From: Alphaproteobacteria bacterium
GTDB taxonomy: Bacteria; Pseudomonadota; Alphaproteobacteria; Reyranellales; Reyranellaceae
Assembly (NCBI GenBank): GCA_013290035.1
Contig: JABCYT010000071.1
Coordinates: 1 to 9,887, forward strand
Reading direction: 5' to 3'
DNA: 9,887 bases
Part shown: one piece after another, positions 7,512 through 9,887 of the stretch
Position numbering within the stretch: position 1 is the stretch's first letter
Layout: each line of letters begins with the position of its first letter
The notes under the pieces: generated by a model
Told to the model about the DNA's origin: nothing
Seen by the model: only the letters and a program-made list of their open reading frames with translations
Database searches by the model: none
Made by a program: the position numbers and the translations under genes

Positions 7512-7540
7512 ATTTCGGCCACGGTTTCGGTCGATTGGTT

Positions 7541-7561
7541 GGGGCGATCCTAGCATCCCCC
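7541..7561. other. Short imperfect hairpin after the LysR gene
   Basis: GGGGCGAT (7541-7548) can pair with ATCCCCC (7555-7561) around a six-base loop, with one bulged C. On the - strand it lies just after the lysR stop (7568), but no T-run follows in that direction, so it is not a standard intrinsic terminator. It could slow read-through or stabilise a 3' end, or have no role. Confidence 0.2.
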
Positions 7562-7567
7562 GGCCGG

Positions 7568-8473
7568 TCAAATCTCCCAGGGCGGCGGCGTGAACTTCTC
7601 GATCAGGAAATTCACGAAAGCCGGGACCTTGGGGGCGAGATGCCGGCGGTGGGGATAGACGGCGTGGATTCCCACCGGCTCGTCGGCCGAAAAATCGCCG
7701 AGCAGCGGCACCAGCGCGCCGCCGCGCACGGCCTGGGCCACGGTGAGCCGCGTCAGGCGCACGATGCCGATGCCCGTGAGCGCCAGATGCATCTGCATCT
7801 CGCCCTCGCTCACCGCGACGCGGCCGTTCACGTCGATCTCGGTGACCTGGCCATCGATTCTGAAGGGCCAGCGATTGAGGGACGCGCGCTCGCCCGAGAC
7901 GATGCAGTTGTGGCGCGCCAGCTCCTCGGGCCGCCGCGGCGTACCGTGGCGCGCGAGGTAGGCCGGCGCGGCGCAGATCAGGCGCTTGTCCTCACCGATC
8001 TTGCGCGCCATGAAGCTCGTGTCGGCGAGCCGCCCGATGCGCAGCGCGACATCGATGCCCTCCTCGACCATGTCGAGCACGCGGTCGGTTGGCAGCAGGT
8101 CGAGCTGCACCAGCGGATGGCGCGTCAGGAACTCCGGCAGCACCGGCGCGAGCTGGTGGGCGGCGAAAGCGAGCGACGTCGTCACCCGCAGCAGCCCCTG
8201 CGGCGTGCCGCTATGGCCGGTCATCTGGCTCTCGAGCGTCTCGATCTCGCCCACGATGCGCTGGGCGGCGGCGTAGAAGACCTCGCCCTCTTGCGTGAGA
8301 TGCAGCGCCCGCGTCGTGCGCTGCAGGAGCCGCACGCCCAACCGCGTCTCCAGGCGCGTGACGAGCTTGCTGACCGCCGAGGGCGTCAGCCCCAGGGCGG
8401 GCGCGGCGGCGGAAAAGCCCTTGGACTCGACGACCCGCACGAAGGCGGCCATTTCGCTTGCGTGATCGATCAT
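7568..8473 (-). CDS. LysR-type transcriptional regulator
   Basis: The 301-residue protein has the standard LysR layout. A winged helix-turn-helix fills residues 6-65, with the recognition region GFSAAAPALGLTPSAVSKLV (19-38) and RLGVRLLQRTTR at 44-55. A linker helix (about 64-85) and a periplasmic-binding-protein-like effector domain (about 92-295) follow. The style is that of the CrgA/DhaR/AaeR-type subgroup common in proteobacteria. The ATG at 8473 has no clear Shine-Dalgarno sequence. A TTGACT (-35-like; + strand bases 8506-8511) with TTCACT 17 bases further on would start the transcript close to this ATG. The gene is divergent from the 44-codon ORF and dinB gene, the usual geometry for a LysR regulator controlling its neighbour and itself. 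The inducer cannot be told from sequence. Confidence 0.92.
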   Translation of the reverse strand: MIDHASEMAAFVRVVESKGFSAAAPALGLTPSAVSKLVTRLETRLGVRLLQRTTRALHLTQEGEVFYAAAQRIVGEIETLESQMTGHSGTPQGLLRVTTSLAFAAHQLAPVLPEFLTRHPLVQLDLLPTDRVLDMVEEGIDVALRIGRLADTSFMARKIGEDKRLICAAPAYLARHGTPRRPEELARHNCIVSGERASLNRWPFRIDGQVTEIDVNGRVAVSEGEMQMHLALTGIGIVRLTRLTVAQAVRGGALVPLLGDFSADEPVGIHAVYPHRRHLAPKVPAFVNFLIEKFTPPPWEI

Positions 8474-8573
8474 TGCGGGATTAGTGAATGGCAGGCAGCA
8501 GTGATAGTCAAATTAGCTGTATTATCTCGATCCTCGATGGGAATTAGCGTCTTTTCCTTCCCTGGAGGTCCTC
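8474..8573. promoter_or_regulatory. Divergent LysR / small-ORF regulatory spacer with three spaced ATTAG words
   Basis: This 100-base spacer is richer in A and T than its surroundings. ATTAG occurs at 8480-8484, 8512-8516 and 8543-8547, all on the + strand, with steps of 32 and 31 bases, near three helical turns. The first copy is part of ATTAGTGAAT, an ATT-N4-AAT dyad; the second lies in AATTAGCTGTATT, an AAT-N7-ATT dyad. LysR proteins bind as tetramers at several phased half-sites, so this is a plausible operator region. On the - strand TTGACT-N17-TTCACT could be the lysR promoter. On the + strand TATTAT (8520-8525) is a possible -10 without a good -35. Confidence 0.45.
8564..8568 (+). promoter_or_regulatory. 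Strong ribosome binding site of the 44-codon ORF
   Basis: GGAGG lies five bases before the ATG at 8574. It is one of the best ribosome binding sites in the window and is the main evidence that the short ORF is translated. Confidence 0.7.
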
Positions 8574-8708
8574 ATGTACCCGATCCCGTTCCCCATCCTG
8601 CTGGCCGATCGTCAGGCCTATATCGTCCGCGCGCATCGTCTGCGCGGTGCGGTCGTGGCGACCCTGATCCGCGATTTGGCCCGTTGGGTTTCCGCCGCCG
8701 CCCGTTAG
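8574..8708 (+). CDS. Small basic protein, 44 residues, DUF1127-like in style
   Basis: The ORF runs from ATG 8574 to TAG 8706-8708. It starts MYPIPFPILLADRQAY and continues as a basic amphipathic helix with AHRLRGAVVATLIRDLARW. It has seven arginines and only two aspartates, no cysteine and no clear membrane segment. In style it resembles the short arginine-rich proteins of alphaproteobacteria grouped as DUF1127 or similar families, some of which bind RNA or affect RNA turnover and metabolism; membership is not shown here. Support comes from the GGAGG at 8564-8568, the tight fit to the dinB gene (nine bases downstream, whose ribosome binding site overlaps this stop) and the divergent LysR gene. 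Such ORFs are often missed. It may instead be a leader peptide for the next gene. Confidence 0.6.
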   Translation: MYPIPFPILLADRQAYIVRAHRLRGAVVATLIRDLARWVSAAAR

Positions 8709-8717
8709 AGAGGGCGG

Positions 8718-9206
8718 ATGACGGCGATCTGGGCGCAGTACGCACTCTACAATCGACTGGCCAACGAGAAGCTCTACGAGGCCTGCGCGGCCCTCTCCGA
8801 GGAGGAGAGGCGGCGCGACCTCGGGGCGTTCTTCAAGAGCGTGCACGGCACGCTCAACCACCTGGTGCTGGGCGATCGCATCTGGATGACCCGCTTCGAG
8901 GGCGGCTCGCATCCCTCGACCGACCTGGGCGCCATCCTGTTCGACGACTTCGCAGCCCTGGCGGACGCGCGCGCCGCGATGGATCGGCGCATCGAGGCGT
9001 TCTTTGCCGCGCTGCCGCCCGGCTTCCTCGAGCGCTCGCTGCGCTACGTCAACAATTCAGGCATCGACTCGGCGGATCCCGTGGAGGTGATCCTGCCGCA
9101 TTTCTTCAACCATCAGACCCATCATCGCGCCCAGGTCCATACCCTGCTGTCGCAGCTCGGTCGCGATCCGCCGGTGCTCGATCTGCACCGGGTGTTGCGG
9201 CCGTGA
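8718..9206 (+). CDS. DinB/YfiT-family putative metal-binding protein
   Basis: The 162-residue protein fits the DinB-like four-helix-bundle family, whose members bind a metal ion, usually through three histidines, and include thiol-dependent transferases and many proteins of unknown role. The N terminus (IWAQYALYNRLANEKLYEAC) is the typical first helix. HLVLGDRIW at 48-56 supplies the likely first ligand, His48. HFFNHQTHHRAQVHTLL at 128-144 supplies the others, most likely His132 and His136. The name refers to the Bacillus damage-inducible protein, not the E. coli polymerase IV. The ATG at 8718 is preceded by a GAGAGGG ribosome binding site that overlaps the stop of the 44-codon ORF, so the two genes are probably co-transcribed and may answer to the divergent LysR regulator. 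The stop is one base from the convergent msrA stop. The substrate is unknown; bacillithiol, mycothiol or glutathione use is possible. Confidence 0.85.
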   Translation: MTAIWAQYALYNRLANEKLYEACAALSEEERRRDLGAFFKSVHGTLNHLVLGDRIWMTRFEGGSHPSTDLGAILFDDFAALADARAAMDRRIEAFFAALPPGFLERSLRYVNNSGIDSADPVEVILPHFFNHQTHHRAQVHTLLSQLGRDPPVLDLHRVLRP

Positions 9207-9207
9207 A

Positions 9208-9887
9208 TTACAGCCCGGTCTTGCTGACCAGCACCGGATCGGCGCGATAGGAGTCCGCGAACAGGCGCTTGAGGTTGGCGACCTTGGGCAGGTCGTTGAT
9301 GGCGATGTAGGGCTGGTTGGGGTGCAAGGTCAGGTAATCCTGATGGTAGCCCTCGGCCGGATAGAAAGTGCGATCAGGTTCGATCGTGGTGACGATCTTG
9401 GCGCCGAAGGCATGCGCCTGGTCGAGCTGGTCGATATAGGCTTTGGCGACCTTGGCCTGCGCCTCGCTGGTCGGGAAGATGGTCGAGCGATACTGCGTGC
9501 CGACGTCCGGCCCCTGGCGGTTCAATTCGGTCGGATCGTGGGCGACCGAGAAATAGATCTGCAGCAGGCGGCCGTAGCTCACCTTGCGCGGGTCGAAGGT
9601 GATGCGCACGGACTCGGCATGGCCGGTGCGGCCGTTGCCGACCGTTTCGTACACCGCCGTGTCCTTGGCGCCGCCGGCATAGCCCGACACGGCGCTGGTG
9701 ACGCCCTCGACATGCTGGAACACGCCCTGCACCCCCCAGAAGCAGCCGCCCGCCAGGACGGCGATTTCCGTGGGCGCCTGCCCCGCCGGTTCGTCGACCG
9801 CGGGCGGCGCGATCACGCGGGCGCTTTCGGCGGACGAGGACGATAGGCGAAGGCCAACGATGCCTGCCGCCAGAGCAGCTGCCAGGG
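9208..9887 (-). CDS. msrA: Peptide-methionine (S)-S-oxide reductase MsrA, probably exported, 5' partial
   Basis: MsrA reduces the S-epimer of methionine sulfoxide in proteins, repairing oxidative damage. The catalytic motif GGCFWG has its cysteine at residue 25 counted from the internal GTG at 9816. GYAGG, GHAESVRITFDP and AEGYHQDYL, all typical of the family, follow. The GTG at 9816 is not the likely start: the same frame stays open to the window edge and encodes LAAALAAGIVGLRL followed by a small-residue stretch (SSSSAESA). That looks like the hydrophobic core and cleavage region of a signal peptide, so the protein is probably periplasmic or membrane-anchored and its start lies beyond 9887. 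Only one cysteine is visible; the C-terminal resolving cysteines of E. coli MsrA are absent, suggesting a one-cysteine mechanism. No fused MsrB domain is present. It converges with the dinB-family gene. Confidence 0.9.
   Translation of the reverse strand, partial: LAAALAAGIVGLRLSSSSAESARVIAPPAVDEPAGQAPTEIAVLAGGCFWGVQGVFQHVEGVTSAVSGYAGGAKDTAVYETVGNGRTGHAESVRITFDPRKVSYGRLLQIYFSVAHDPTELNRQGPDVGTQYRSTIFPTSEAQAKVAKAYIDQLDQAHAFGAKIVTTIEPDRTFYPAEGYHQDYLTLHPNQPYIAINDLPKVANLKRLFADSYRADPVLVSKTGL

Noticed and set aside
7535..9250. Open frame of 571 codons on the + strand opposite lysR
   Set aside because: It is antisense of the LysR gene and then runs out of frame through the small ORF and dinB. It has no domain.
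9208..9816. GTG at 9816 as the msrA start
   Set aside because: The frame continues to the window edge with a signal-peptide-like segment, so the gene is better treated as partial.
1..9887. tRNA, rRNA, CRISPR array, insertion sequence, phage or defence system
   Set aside because: Reading both strands showed no cloverleaf, regular repeat-spacer pattern, terminal inverted repeats, transposase or known defence domain.

Overview
The window is dense, high-GC bacterial chromosome with strongly GC-biased third codon positions. Gene families and sequence style fit an alphaproteobacterium, perhaps a Rhodospirillales or Reyranella-like soil or water bacterium; that placement is inference from style only. 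There are eleven protein-coding genes, two of them cut by the window edges and one only 44 codons long. I see no tRNA, rRNA, CRISPR array, insertion sequence, phage gene or obvious horizontal island.

Left block (1-3392, + strand): three tightly spaced genes that look like one operon. They are the TPP-binding subunit of a split decarboxylase (5' end off the window), a C45/acyl-CoA:6-APA acyltransferase-like Ntn hydrolase, and a polytopic PTPS-related/YfhO-like membrane protein that begins at TTG two bases after the previous stop. A second polytopic membrane protein of unknown family (3367-4824, - strand) meets it tail to tail with a 26-base overlap.

Middle block (4825-7128): a divergent spacer, then cysK (O-acetylserine sulfhydrylase), which has no clear Shine-Dalgarno sequence and may be leaderless. 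Eight bases after cysK comes an M20-family hydrolase whose metal-ligand motifs are altered. Its neighbour suggests, without proof, a link to cysteine or acylated amino acid metabolism.

Right block (7128-9887): a 123-residue protein of unknown function and a LysR-type regulator lie on the - strand. Facing the regulator across a 100-base AT-richer spacer is a + strand pair: a 44-codon basic ORF with an excellent ribosome binding site, followed nine bases later by a DinB-family metal-binding protein. The spacer carries three ATTAG words about 31-32 bases apart. At the right edge an msrA gene (- strand) runs off the window; its visible upstream frame encodes a signal-peptide-like segment, and only one cysteine is visible.

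Most of the region is ordinary metabolism. The points most worth a second look are the 44-codon ORF with its spaced repeats, the M20 protein's ligand set, the exported one-cysteine MsrA, and the unassigned membrane protein. I found no convincing new multi-gene system.
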